DNA from: an uncultured Bacteroidaceae bacterium
Lineage (GTDB): Bacteria; Bacteroidota; Bacteroidia; Bacteroidales; Bacteroidaceae
Reading direction: 5' to 3'
DNA length: 64,000 nt
NCBI GenBank assembly: GCA_934394435.1
Contig: CAKRRN010000007.1
Location: forward strand, 1 to 64,000
Shown here in pieces: positions 51,906 through 60,504 of this stretch; the stretch's first letter is position 1; each line of letters begins with the position of its first letter. The notes below the pieces were generated by a model that saw only the letters and a list, made by a program, of their open reading frames with translations, ran no database searches and was not told where the DNA came from. Both the position numbers and the translations under genes were made by a program.

Positions 51906-52730
51906 TTACTTATTGCATCTTTCGATAATATACTTGTTGGACTGCTTCTTAGGAGCACGAGTCTTAAGGCCCTTTGCATACAGACCCTTACGTGAACGGG
52001 GATGTCCACCAGACTGACGTCCTTCACCACCACCCATGGGATGGTCATGTGGATTCATCACAACACCACGGTTATGAGGACGTCGACCCAACCAGCGTGA
52101 GCGACCAGCTTTACCGGAGCTCTCCAATGCATGATCTGAGTTACCAACACTACCCACAGTAGCTTTGCAAGCACTGAGTATCTGACGTGTTTCACCAGAA
52201 GGCAACTTAATCACACAATAACGACCCTCACGGGAAGTCAGCTGAGCGAAGTTACCAGCGGAGCGAACAAGAAGTGCGCCCTGACCTGGACGAAGTTCAA
52301 TGTTATGGATCACTGTACCCACAGGAATGTTCTGCAAGGGCAGAGCATTACCCACTTCAGGCGCAGCGTCAGCACCACTCATCACAGTGGCACCCACCTT
52401 CAATCCATTGGGAGCAATAATATAACGTTTTTCACCGTCTGCGTAAAACAAAAGAGCGATACGAGCCGAACGGTTCGGGTCATATTCAATTGTTTTAACC
52501 ACAGCAGGCACACCATCCTTCTCGCGACGGAAATCTACAAGACGGAACTTTCTCTTGTGACCCCCACCGATATAGCGCATTGTCATTTTACCAGTATGGT
52601 TACGACCACCTGTTGAGCGCTTACCGTATACGAGAGACTTCTCAGGTACCGATGCAGTAATCTCTTCGAAGGTACCTATAATTTTGTGTCTTTGGCCCGG
52701 AGTTGTGGGCTTAAATTTGCGTACTGCCAT
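51906..52730 (-). CDS. rplB: 50S ribosomal protein L2 (uL2)
   Basis: 274 residues. 'MAVRKFKPTTPGQRHKI', 'RNHTGKMTMRYIGGGHKRKF', 'GALLVRSAGNFAQLTSREGR' and the C-terminal 'MNPHDHPMGGGEGRQSGGHP', with the conserved His near the peptidyl-transferase centre. Primary rRNA binder. Confidence 0.97.
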   Translation of the reverse strand: MAVRKFKPTTPGQRHKIIGTFEEITASVPEKSLVYGKRSTGGRNHTGKMTMRYIGGGHKRKFRLVDFRREKDGVPAVVKTIEYDPNRSARIALLFYADGEKRYIIAPNGLKVGATVMSGADAAPEVGNALPLQNIPVGTVIHNIELRPGQGALLVRSAGNFAQLTSREGRYCVIKLPSGETRQILSACKATVGSVGNSDHALESSGKAGRSRWLGRRPHNRGVVMNPHDHPMGGGEGRQSGGHPRSRKGLYAKGLKTRAPKKQSNKYIIERCNK

Positions 52731-52736
52731 CTTTTA

Positions 52737-53027
52737 TCAAATGTTGCTATAGAAATCGATAACATCGCCTTCTTTAAGGGTTACGATAGCCTTTTTGAAA
52801 GCGTTGGTGCGGCCTTTAATAAGACCAGAGCGAGTATAACGGCTCTTATTCTTGCCAGCGTAAACACATGTATTTACAGCAGTGACAGTCACATTGTACT
52901 GAGCCTCCACCTCTTTCTTAATTTCAACCTTGTTGGCATCAGGACGCACAATGAAGCCATATTTATTCTGCTTCTCTGTGATAGCGGTCATCTTCTCAGT
53001 GACCAGCGGCTTAATGATATATCCCAT
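52737..53027 (-). CDS. rplW: 50S ribosomal protein L23 (uL23)
   Basis: 96 residues. 'MGYIIKPLVTEKMTAITEKQ', 'NKYGFIVRPDANKVEIKKEV' and 'KKAIVTLKEGDVIDFYSNI'. It forms the docking site for trigger factor and SRP at the tunnel exit. Confidence 0.96.
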   Translation of the reverse strand: MGYIIKPLVTEKMTAITEKQNKYGFIVRPDANKVEIKKEVEAQYNVTVTAVNTCVYAGKNKSRYTRSGLIKGRTNAFKKAIVTLKEGDVIDFYSNI

Positions 53028-53045
53028 AATAGTTGTTTCGACTCT

Positions 53046-53675
53046 TTATTTATTCAAGTTACCGTCAACCACGCTGAGCGAACCTTCTGTCATAACCAAC
53101 ACATCTGCATTGATAACTTTGTAAGTATTCAGTGCAGCAGCAGGTATAACATTGATACGCTCTATGTTACGAGCAGACAAATTTACAAACTTATTATTAC
53201 TTGGCATAACAAAGAGCACCTTCTTGCCAGAAATTTTAAGATTATTTAAGACTTCTACCATAGATTTTGTCTTTGGAGCCTCAAAAGCAAAGTCTTCAAC
53301 AACCATAATGGCATTATCTTGTGCCTTATAAGAAAGAGCTGATTTACGAGCTAAAACACGAACTTTCTTATTCAATTTGAAACCATAGTCTCTGGGCTGG
53401 GGACCAAACACGCGGCCACCACCTATCAGCACAGGAGAATTGATGTCACCACGACGGGCACCACCACCACCTTTCTGACGACCCAACTTACGCGTAGAAC
53501 CACTAACTTCGCTTCTTTCCTTAGCCTTAGCTGTACCCTGACGCTGATTAGCCAGCAACAGCTTTACGTCCAGATAGATAGCGTGGTCATTGGGAGTAAT
53601 GCCGTACACAGCATCGTTCAGAGAAACCTTACGACCAGTTTCCTGACCCTTAATATTCAATACACTAACTTCCAT
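53046..53675 (-). CDS. rplD: 50S ribosomal protein L4 (uL4)
   Basis: 209 residues from ATG 53675, which overlaps the rplC stop by one base (TGATG). 'NDHAIYLDVKLLLANQRQGT', 'GSTRKLGRQKGGGGARRGDI' and 'GGRVFGPQPRDYGFKLNKKV' are conserved. The central loop lines the exit tunnel. In enteric bacteria L4 represses the S10 operon; no equivalent leader was identified. Confidence 0.97.
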   Translation of the reverse strand: MEVSVLNIKGQETGRKVSLNDAVYGITPNDHAIYLDVKLLLANQRQGTAKAKERSEVSGSTRKLGRQKGGGGARRGDINSPVLIGGGRVFGPQPRDYGFKLNKKVRVLARKSALSYKAQDNAIMVVEDFAFEAPKTKSMVEVLNNLKISGKKVLFVMPSNNKFVNLSARNIERINVIPAAALNTYKVINADVLVMTEGSLSVVDGNLNK

Positions 53676-54292
53676 CACTTCAAAACGCTTACGATTGAAC
53701 CTTTGTAACCAGGAACACTACCCTTAATAAGAAGGAGATTGTGTTCGGGAATTACCTTTAATACTTGCAGATTATGAGTGGTGACACGCTCATTACCCAT
53801 CTGTCCACCCATACGCATACCCTTGAAAACCTTTGCTGGGTATGAACATGCACCGATAGAACCGGGTTTGCGTAGACGGTCATCCTGACCATGAGTGCTC
53901 TGACCTACACCACCAAAACCATGACGTTTCACAACACCCTGGAAACCGTGGCCCTTGGAAGTAGCGATTACATCTACAAACGCAGCATCAGCAAACAGGT
54001 CTACCGTAACGGTATCACCCAGATTGAGCTCCTGCGTAAAACCTGTGAACTCGGCCAAGTATCTCTTGGCTGTCACACCTGCCTTAGCGAAGTGACCCTT
54101 CATAGGAGCAGTCACGTTTTTCTCTTTGGCATCATCAAAGCCGAGCTGAACAGCCTTATAGCCATCCTTCTCTACGCTTTTCAACTGAGTGACAACACAA
54201 GGACCCAATTCGATAACAGTGCATGGTACATTCTTACCCTCGGCACTGAAAACGGAAGTCATTCCGATTTTCTTTCCTAATAATCCTGGCAT
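53675..54292 (-). CDS. rplC: 50S ribosomal protein L3 (uL3)
   Basis: 205 residues from ATG 54292 ('MPGLLGKKIGMTSVFSAEGK'); the open frame extends to 54340 and would overlap rpsJ. 'HGFGGVGQSTHGQDDRLRKP' includes the Gln region that PrmB methylates in other bacteria, and 'GMRMGGQMGNERVTTHNLQV' is also conserved. Confidence 0.97.
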   Translation of the reverse strand: MPGLLGKKIGMTSVFSAEGKNVPCTVIELGPCVVTQLKSVEKDGYKAVQLGFDDAKEKNVTAPMKGHFAKAGVTAKRYLAEFTGFTQELNLGDTVTVDLFADAAFVDVIATSKGHGFQGVVKRHGFGGVGQSTHGQDDRLRKPGSIGACSYPAKVFKGMRMGGQMGNERVTTHNLQVLKVIPEHNLLLIKGSVPGYKGSIVSVLK

Positions 54293-54323
54293 TTCTCTTA
54301 TTGTTAAATAATTCTGTTGTACA

Positions 54324-54629
54324 TCAAACCTTAATCTCAACCTCTACACCACTAGGCAACTCGAGCTTCATCAAAGCATCTACTGTTTTCTCTGTTGAGC
54401 TGTAGATGTCGATAAGACGCTTATAAGAACTCAGTTCGAACTGCTCGCGGCTCTTTTTGTTTACGAAGGTAGAACGGTTTACTGTGAAGATTCTCTTTCG
54501 TGTGGGCAAGGGTATTGGACCGCTAACGATAGCACCAGTAACCTTTACTGTCTTCACGATTTTTTCTGCAGACTTATCAACCAAATTGTGGTCATAAGAC
54601 TTCAGCTTAATTCTGATTTTCTGACTCAT
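54324..54629 (-). CDS. rpsJ: 30S ribosomal protein S10 (uS10)
   Basis: 101 residues. 'MSQKIRIKLKSYDHNLVDKS', 'GAIVSGPIPLPTRKRIFTVN' and 'VDALMKLELPSGVEVEIKV'. It is also the NusE antitermination factor. 86 nt after fusA. Confidence 0.97.
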   Translation of the reverse strand: MSQKIRIKLKSYDHNLVDKSAEKIVKTVKVTGAIVSGPIPLPTRKRIFTVNRSTFVNKKSREQFELSSYKRLIDIYSSTEKTVDALMKLELPSGVEVEIKV

Positions 54630-54715
54630 TTTATTTTTTAATTATATTATGTAAGAGAAGAGGGTCGGTAAAGAGTCATTCGCTTACCCAACTCTCTTCT
54701 CTTACCATTCTTTTA

Positions 54716-56833
54716 TTATACCAAGTCTACACGACCCTTGATTTCCTCAAGCACAGTCTTAGCGATACCTGCACTTACGGGAGCGTGATGGTCATATGTC
54801 ATTGAACTTGTGGCACGACCTGAAGTGATGGTACGCAGTGCGGTCACATAGCCAAACATCTCTGCCAGAGGCACCATTGCTTTCACCAAACGTGCACCAG
54901 TACGAGTGGTATCCATACCCTCTACCTGACCACGACGTTTGTTCAAGTCACCAATCACATCACCCATGTTCTCTTCGGGAGTAACCACTTCGAGACGCAT
55001 GATGGGCTCCATCAGCACAGGCTTTGCCTTAGCGCAACATGCCTTATATGCCATCTGGGCTGCCAATTCGAAGGAGAGCTGATCTGAGTCTACGGGATGG
55101 AAGCTACCATCCAGCAGCTCAACTTTCAGACTATCCATGGGGAATCCACCCAAAATACCATTCTTCATAGCATTTTCGAAGCCCTTCTGAACAGAAGGAA
55201 TGAATTCCTTAGGAATATTACCGCCAGTTACCTTGTTGATGAACTGCAGGCCACCTTCCTTGTAATCCTCGTCCACGGGACCCAAATTAACGATAATGTC
55301 AGCGAACTTACCGCGACCACCAGACTGTTTCTTGTATACCTCACGGTGATTAACAGTTGTTGTCACAGCCTCCTTGTAGTTCACCTGAGGCTTACCCTGG
55401 TTACATTCAACCTTGAACTCACGCTTCAGACGATCAATGATAATATCCAAGTGAAGCTCACCCATACCAGAGATCACAGTCTGACCGCTCTGTTCATCAG
55501 TACGAACTGTAAATGTGGGATCCTCTTCAGCCAGCTTAGCCAAGCCATTGCTCAACTTATCCAAGTCCTTCTGTGTCTTTGGCTCTACTGCGATACCGAT
55601 AACGGGATCAGGGAAATCCATAGACTCAAGTACGATAGGAGCATCCTCATCTGCCAATGTATCACCTGTGTGAACGTCCTTGAAACCAACACCAGCACCG
55701 ATATCACCAGCGCTAATCACATCAACGGGATTCTGGTGATTAGAATGCATCTGGAACAGACGACTTACACGCTCCTTCTTACCAGAACGTACATTGTAAA
55801 TATATGAACCAGACTCTATCTTACCAGAATAAACACGGAAGAATGTCAAGCGACCCATATAGGGGTCTGTAGCAATTTTGAACACCAAGGCTGCAGTCTT
55901 CTCATCTTCGTCTGGTCTGCGATCCTCTTCTTCACCTGTATCGGGATTCTTACCAACGATATTGGGAGTATCCAAGGGAGAAGGCAAGAACATGCACACA
56001 TAGTCGAGCAATGTCTGCACACCTTTATTCTTAAATGAAGAGCCACATGTCATTGGCACGATATCCAGAGCAAGTGTACCCTTACGAATAGCGGCAATGA
56101 TCTCCTCTGTAGTAACAGAATCGGGATCCTCAAAATACTTCTCCATGAGTGCTTCATCCTGTTCAGCAGCCTGTTCTACCAACTTTGCACGCCACTCATC
56201 GCACTCTGCCTGTAGCTCTGCAGGGATATCATCCACCTCATAGTCAGCACCCATTGTCTCGTCATGCCACAGGATAGCCTTCATACGCAGCAGGTCAACA
56301 ATACCCTTGAAGCTTTCCTCTGCACCAATGGGCACAGCGAGAACAACAGGGTTAGCGCCCAACACATCCTTCATCTGGCGAACCACTTCGAAGAAGTCTG
56401 CACCAGAGCGGTCCATCTTGTTTACATAGCCGATACGAGGCACATTGTACTTATCAGCCTGACGCCATACGGTCTCAGACTGAGGCTCAACACCACCTAC
56501 AGCGCAATATGTAGCCACAGCACCATCCAACACACGCAGTGAGCGCTCCACCTCAGCGGTAAAGTCCACGTGTCCCGGAGTATCAATCAAGTTAAACTTA
56601 TACTTATTGCCATTATAGTTCCAGTAGGCTGTTGTTGCAGCAGAGGTAATGGTAATACCACGCTCTTGCTCCTGCTCCATCCAGTCCATGGTGGCAGCGC
56701 CCTCATGCACCTCTCCGATCTTATGAGTCTTTCCAGTATAGAAAAGAATACGCTCCGACGTTGTTGTTTTACCGGCGTCAATATGCGCCATAATGCCGAA
56801 GTTGCGAGTCAAATGAAGATCTTGCTTTGCCAT
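54716..56833 (-). CDS. fusA: Elongation factor G
   Basis: 705 residues. G domain: P-loop 'GIMAHIDAGKTTTSERILFY', switch 'ERGITITSAATTAYW', 'NLIDTPGHVDFTAEVERSLR' and 'GYVNKMDRSGADFFEVVRQM'. Domain III-V signatures include 'TDEQSGQTVISGMGELHLDI' and 'YVTALRTITSGRATSSMTYD'. It translocates tRNA-mRNA after peptide-bond formation. In the str-operon position it is the canonical EF-G1 rather than a paralogue. Confidence 0.97.
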   Translation of the reverse strand: MAKQDLHLTRNFGIMAHIDAGKTTTSERILFYTGKTHKIGEVHEGAATMDWMEQEQERGITITSAATTAYWNYNGNKYKFNLIDTPGHVDFTAEVERSLRVLDGAVATYCAVGGVEPQSETVWRQADKYNVPRIGYVNKMDRSGADFFEVVRQMKDVLGANPVVLAVPIGAEESFKGIVDLLRMKAILWHDETMGADYEVDDIPAELQAECDEWRAKLVEQAAEQDEALMEKYFEDPDSVTTEEIIAAIRKGTLALDIVPMTCGSSFKNKGVQTLLDYVCMFLPSPLDTPNIVGKNPDTGEEEDRRPDEDEKTAALVFKIATDPYMGRLTFFRVYSGKIESGSYIYNVRSGKKERVSRLFQMHSNHQNPVDVISAGDIGAGVGFKDVHTGDTLADEDAPIVLESMDFPDPVIGIAVEPKTQKDLDKLSNGLAKLAEEDPTFTVRTDEQSGQTVISGMGELHLDIIIDRLKREFKVECNQGKPQVNYKEAVTTTVNHREVYKKQSGGRGKFADIIVNLGPVDEDYKEGGLQFINKVTGGNIPKEFIPSVQKGFENAMKNGILGGFPMDSLKVELLDGSFHPVDSDQLSFELAAQMAYKACCAKAKPVLMEPIMRLEVVTPEENMGDVIGDLNKRRGQVEGMDTTRTGARLVKAMVPLAEMFGYVTALRTITSGRATSSMTYDHHAPVSAGIAKTVLEEIKGRVDLV

Positions 56834-56852
56834 TGTATGAACTTATATAAGA

Positions 56853-57329
56853 TTAGAAACGGAAGTGTGCAAATGCACGGTTTGCCTCTGCCATGCGGTG
56901 CATATCCTCTTTACGCTTGAATGCGCCACCCTGCTCGTTGTATGCATCCATGATTTCTGCTGCCAATTTATCAGCCATAGTCTTGCCACCACGCTTACGC
57001 GCAAAGGCAATCATATTCTTCATAGACACACTCTCCTTACGGTCGGGACGTATTTCTGTTGGAACCTGGAATGTTGCACCACCAATACGACGGCTCTTAA
57101 CCTCTACCTGTGGAGTAATCTTATCCAGAGCTTCCTTCCAGATTGTCAGAGAATCTTTCTCCTCACTAGCCATCTTGTTCTTCACGATTTCCAGAGCACC
57201 ATAAAAAATCTCATAAGAGATGCTCTTCTTTCCATCATACATCAGATGGTTAACGAACTTGGATACTTTCACATCGCCAAAAACGGGATCGGGAAGTACC
57301 AAACGCTTCTTTGGTTTTGCTTTACGCAT
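56853..57329 (-). CDS. rpsG: 30S ribosomal protein S7 (uS7)
   Basis: 158 residues. 'MRKAKPKKRLVLPDPVFGDV', 'VKSRRIGGATFQVPTEIRPD' and the C-terminal 'KEDMHRMAEANRAFAHFRF'. It organises the 3' domain of 16S rRNA. 19 nt before fusA. Confidence 0.97.
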   Translation of the reverse strand: MRKAKPKKRLVLPDPVFGDVKVSKFVNHLMYDGKKSISYEIFYGALEIVKNKMASEEKDSLTIWKEALDKITPQVEVKSRRIGGATFQVPTEIRPDRKESVSMKNMIAFARKRGGKTMADKLAAEIMDAYNEQGGAFKRKEDMHRMAEANRAFAHFRF

Positions 57330-57462
57330 GTTTGATTTGTTTTTGTGTTTAGGGCTGCATTCTCGCGTTCTTCAACATCCACACCAGGAAGTTTACTCAA
57401 CCTTATCTTACAACCAAAAACAAAATTAAGAAATTATTATTTCCCTATCGCATTAAAGAAAA

Positions 57463-57846
57463 TTACTTCTTACCTGCCTTAGGACGCTTTGCACCATACT
57501 TACTACGGCGCTGTGTTCTATTAGCCACACCAGCGGTATCCAATGTACCACGAACGATGTGATAACGTACACCAGGAAGATCCTTCACACGGCCACCACG
57601 CACCAGCACAATACTGTGCTCCTGCAGATTGTGTCCCTCTCCGGGAATGTAACTGTTGACCTCCTTAGAGTTGGTCAGTCGCACACGAGCGACCTTTCTC
57701 ATTGCTGAGTTAGGCTTTTTAGGTGTCGTAGTGTAAACACGAACACATACGCCACGACGCTGAGGACAGCTATCCAAAGCGGGGCTCTTGCTCTTGTCTA
57801 CCAACACGGTACGGCCTTTTCTTACCAATTGTTGAATTGTAGGCAT
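57463..57846 (-). CDS. rpsL: 30S ribosomal protein S12 (uS12)
   Basis: 127 residues. 'MPTIQQLVRKGRTVLVDKSK', 'RVYTTTPKKPNSAMRKVARV' and 'GGRVKDLPGVRYHIVRGTLD'. The Lys residues whose change gives streptomycin resistance are present in both 'TPKKPNSA' and 'RVKDLPG', so the sequence is wild type there. First gene of the long cluster; a 133-nt gap separates it from rpsG. Confidence 0.97.
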   Translation of the reverse strand: MPTIQQLVRKGRTVLVDKSKSPALDSCPQRRGVCVRVYTTTPKKPNSAMRKVARVRLTNSKEVNSYIPGEGHNLQEHSIVLVRGGRVKDLPGVRYHIVRGTLDTAGVANRTQRRSKYGAKRPKAGKK

Positions 57847-57926
57847 TTTGTTTTGTTTTTATTATTATTGTATTATATATATATCGAATTCATTGATGAA
57901 CGGGTATAATATGCCCATTCGGGGTG

Positions 57927-57934
57927 CAAAGGTA
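57927..57934 (-). promoter_or_regulatory. -7 element of the rpsL cluster
   Basis: The minus strand reads TACCTTTG, 81 nt before the rpsL ATG. The -33 region is degenerate (GTG rather than TTG). Confidence 0.55.
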
Positions 57935-58093
57935 CTAATTTTCTTTCTTTCCACATCATTTTTTCTTGGAATTTATTGCATCTCAACAAATTTTGTTTGT
58001 TTATGACAATTATAAAACATCTCAAGATACCCTTAAACGGTCCGTCGAAAAAGAATTATTTCTCATTATATATAATATACGCGCACGCGAGAC

Positions 58094-58125
58094 TTGGCAC
58101 AAATAACGACTTTTCTTTAACTTTG
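58094..58125 (+). promoter_or_regulatory. GH16 promoter
   Basis: TTG (58094-58096)-N21-TAACTTTG (58118-58125), a full consensus match, 30 nt before the ATG. Confidence 0.75.
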
Positions 58126-58154
58126 TACCAAACATATACAAAACAGAAAGAAAA

Positions 58155-58991
58155 ATGAAAGATAGACAGACTGCGACAAACGGACTTCTAAAAGTATGCA
58201 TCTGCATGTTACTCACATTTTCTCTATCCACATATACATGTCATGCTCTCAAGAGAAAATACAAACTCATATGGAAAGAAGACTTTCGGAGTAGCTCATG
58301 TATCGGAACAGATTGGAGTAAGATTCCCAGAGGGGGATCAGACTGGAATCGACACATGTCTGATGACAGCAGACTTTACAATGTACAAGGAGGTAAACTC
58401 ATCTTGCGTGGCAAAGCCAATGATGGAAGTTTTGTATTCCAAGGAAAACCAGATACCGCGCAATTTGTCACAGGCGGATTGTACACCAAGGGCAAAAGGC
58501 ACATCGAATACGGCAAGGTGGAGATTCGTGCCAAATTAGGTTGTGCCCAAGGAGCATGGCCTGCCTTTTGGATGCTTCCCGAAAAAGGAGGCTGGCCAGA
58601 CGGAGGAGAAATAGACATCATGGAACATCTCAACCACGACAGCATAGCCTATCAGACTGTGCACTCCCACTACACCTATATTCTAAAAGAAGATAGAAAT
58701 CCTCCACACGGAAGCACGGGGCGTATCTTACCAAACAGATTCAACATCTATTCCGTAGAGATTCTGCCGGACAGTCTCGTCTTCTCGATCAACAAGCGGA
58801 AGACATTCTCCTATCCACGCATCAACACCAACAAGCTCGGTCAATATCCTTTTGGTCTACCCTTCTACCTTCTCATCGACATGCAACTCGGCGGGAACTG
58901 GGTAGGTAAAGTACAGAAAGAGGAACTACCCGTAGAGATGGAGATTGACTGGGTAAAGATGTATAAGTTGAAGTCCAATACACTTCAATAA
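58155..58991 (+). CDS. GH16 beta-glucanase (laminarinase/lichenase type)
   Basis: 278 residues with a signal peptide (LLKVCICMLLTFSLSTYTCHA). 'KLIWKEDFRSSSCIGTDWSK' opens the jelly-roll; 'KRHIEYGKVEIRAKLGCAQG', 'AWPAFWMLPEKGGWPDGGEI' and the catalytic 'GEIDIMEHLN' (Glu 152 nucleophile, Asp 154, Glu 157 acid/base) follow. The ExDxxE spacing with an inserted Met suits laminarinase-type GH16. It hydrolyses beta-1,3 or mixed-linkage glucans. Monocistronic, strong own promoter. Confidence 0.94.
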   Translation: MKDRQTATNGLLKVCICMLLTFSLSTYTCHALKRKYKLIWKEDFRSSSCIGTDWSKIPRGGSDWNRHMSDDSRLYNVQGGKLILRGKANDGSFVFQGKPDTAQFVTGGLYTKGKRHIEYGKVEIRAKLGCAQGAWPAFWMLPEKGGWPDGGEIDIMEHLNHDSIAYQTVHSHYTYILKEDRNPPHGSTGRILPNRFNIYSVEILPDSLVFSINKRKTFSYPRINTNKLGQYPFGLPFYLLIDMQLGGNWVGKVQKEELPVEMEIDWVKMYKLKSNTLQ

Positions 58992-59032
58992 GAATACACC
59001 GCAAGGGAGAAAAACATGACTCAGGAAAAATG

Positions 59033-59121
59033 GCTCACCCGATAGACCAGGGGGAGTTCCGAACACAATTCACAGACATAACCTGTACTTATAAGCCAGC
59101 TTGCTTGCCTATACAGAGCTC
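59033..59121 (+). repeat. Intergenic module A, copy 2
   Basis: CTCACCCGATAGACCAGGGG, CACAGACATAACCTGTACTT and ATAAGCCAGCTTGCTTGCCT match 39703-39794 in the same orientation and order. Confidence 0.8.
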
Positions 59122-59144
59122 CATACGAAAACGGCTCTACTGAT

Positions 59145-59183
59145 TTTCCTAGTTGGAGAAAAATATTTTCCCAGTTAGAAAAA
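59145..59183. repeat. Intergenic module C, copy 2
   Basis: TTCCTAGTTGGAGAAAAAT and ATTTTCCCAGTTAGAAA are related to the surE-lpxB intergenic sequence at 14670-14708; the right arm is the same and the left arm is inverted. Confidence 0.65.
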
Positions 59184-59285
59184 AAGAAAAGGACTATTAT
59201 AATCTACTATTACCGTTTTACAAGATAGATAGTGCGTATACCTTTTACTGTTTATACAGAGAGAAAATGTATCTACGGAAATCAT

Positions 59286-59478
59286 AATAAAAGTCACCCT
59301 AAAAAAAGTAATACGGCTTCAATAACCAATGAAGTCGTATTACTTGAGCTTTGAATACTATATTACTTGTCCATCGAATATTTAACACTTAATACTTATT
59401 ACTTTCTATACTCCCTCACCCTCCATCCTTACTTATGAAAAACAGTTGCCTTTATTAGTCTGCCCCACGAAATTCTGG
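59286..59478. repeat. Intergenic module B, copy 2, with hairpin insertion
   Basis: Shares ordered blocks with 36170-36277 (TAAAAGTCAC, GTAATAC, ATACTATATTACTT, CATCCTTACTT, TATTAG). An inverted repeat at ~59306-59344 (AAGTAATACGGCTTCA against TGAAGTCGTATTACTT, one G-T pair) is present here but not in the other copy. Confidence 0.7.
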
Positions 59479-59707
59479 CTGTACATAATTCTATATTTCA
59501 CCCCTCACCTTGGTTTATCGGGTGAACTGGAATTAGAACTTGATGATTGATTTTGGTATAAAAAGAGGAATGTGGTTGACTACACAGATTATGAAGCCAA
59601 CTCCTTTTAGGGTTCAGTAGAGATTTCCCCCACTGAATTCCTACTAAGCCATAAACATCCCGAAACCTCAAAACGGGAACCTGACAAGACGGAAGTTGCA
59701 TAAACAC

Positions 59708-59795
59708 GCCTCCTAAGATACTTTGGAAAGTATCCTAAGATACTTGACAAACTATCCTAAGATACTTGGCCAAGTATCTTAGGATACTATAAACA
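59708..59795. repeat. 22-bp palindromic tandem array, copy 2
   Basis: Four units of the type GTATCCTAAGATAC, with starts at about 59708, 59730, 59752 and 59774. The unit at 59730 is identical over 22 bp to the one at 23308. The last unit is inverted (GTATCTTAGGATAC). It ends 20 nt before the stop of the convergent lipoprotein gene. Confidence 0.93.
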
Positions 59796-59814
59796 CACCT
59801 CCGAACAAAGAAAA

Positions 59815-60450
59815 TCAGAGTCCCAAATTCTTCTTAGCTTTTGTTGCTGCATTCTGAATAGCCTCGTCAGCCTTCTCATTCGCTTTATTTACAACCTCGT
59901 CTACCTTCTCGTTAGCCTTACCCTTTGCATCCTCCACAGCTCTGTCCGCTGCCGACTTAACATCGGTCTGTACCTTTTCTGTTACTTCACTGGCAGCTTG
60001 CTTTGCAGCAGCGGCATCAGATTTAACGGCAGCCTTTCCATTCCGCACGGTCTGTTCTGCGTTAGTAGGCAAATTCTTCACAACCTCCAACAAGCCATCC
60101 ACAGTAACCGTATTGACATCCAATTCCTTCAGCTTGGTGGCATTTGCATCTACAAAAGCTTTTATCTGACTGGCATACTTCTGTGCAGTTTCCTGATTAC
60201 CGCTCTCCAACGCCTTCTGAGCCTCTTGTACCGCCTGTTCTATTGCCGAACTCATCTGAACAGCATCGTTGTCCTGCAGTTTATCTGTCAGTACTGTTTG
60301 AATATCTGTTACCGAATCCGTTTCCTCCAAGGTTGCAACAGTATCGATAGACAAAGAATCCTCTTCGGCAACTTTACCTCCCGTATTTCCACCACAGGAA
60401 GACAGCATAGAAACAGCCATTATGGCCGCCACAGAAAATACCTTTTTCAT
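59815..60450 (-). CDS. Lipoprotein with Ala/Lys/Glu-rich amphipathic helices
   Basis: 211 residues. Lipoprotein signal with lipobox 'SMLSSC' (Cys 19). The mature part begins with an acidic linker ('EEDSLSIDTVATLEETDSV'), then helices ('SAIEQAVQEAQKALESGNQE'), and the last ~80 residues repeat 11-residue-like units such as 'ADRAVEDAKGKANEKVDEVV' and 'NKANEKADEAIQNAATKAKK'. That pattern resembles apolipoprotein or LEA-type amphipathic helices. No enzymatic motif. Probably outer-membrane or periplasmic. Confidence 0.8.
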   Translation of the reverse strand: MKKVFSVAAIMAVSMLSSCGGNTGGKVAEEDSLSIDTVATLEETDSVTDIQTVLTDKLQDNDAVQMSSAIEQAVQEAQKALESGNQETAQKYASQIKAFVDANATKLKELDVNTVTVDGLLEVVKNLPTNAEQTVRNGKAAVKSDAAAAKQAASEVTEKVQTDVKSAADRAVEDAKGKANEKVDEVVNKANEKADEAIQNAATKAKKNLGL

Positions 60451-60504
60451 CTTTTTATATTCTTTTACACATTAGCATCTAAGGAGCTTCCTATATTTTT
60501 ATTC

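Larger units (their letters stand above)
57847..58154. other. 308-nt divergent region between rpsL and GH16
   Basis: AT-rich, with promoters facing both ways. No gene is supported; rpoC, which often precedes rpsL in relatives, is not here. Confidence 0.55.
58992..59814. other. 823-nt convergent gap, mosaic of intergenic repeats
   Basis: No gene is supported. From left to right: module A copy 2 (59033-59121), module C copy 2 (59145-59183), a hairpin and module B copy 2 (59286-59478), an inverted piece of module A (59509-59526) and the second 22-bp array (59708-59795). Confidence 0.75.

Noticed and set aside
58022..58231. Minus-strand 69-residue frame in the rpsL-GH16 gap
   Set aside because: It overlaps the GH16 promoter and start; no domain or conserved context.
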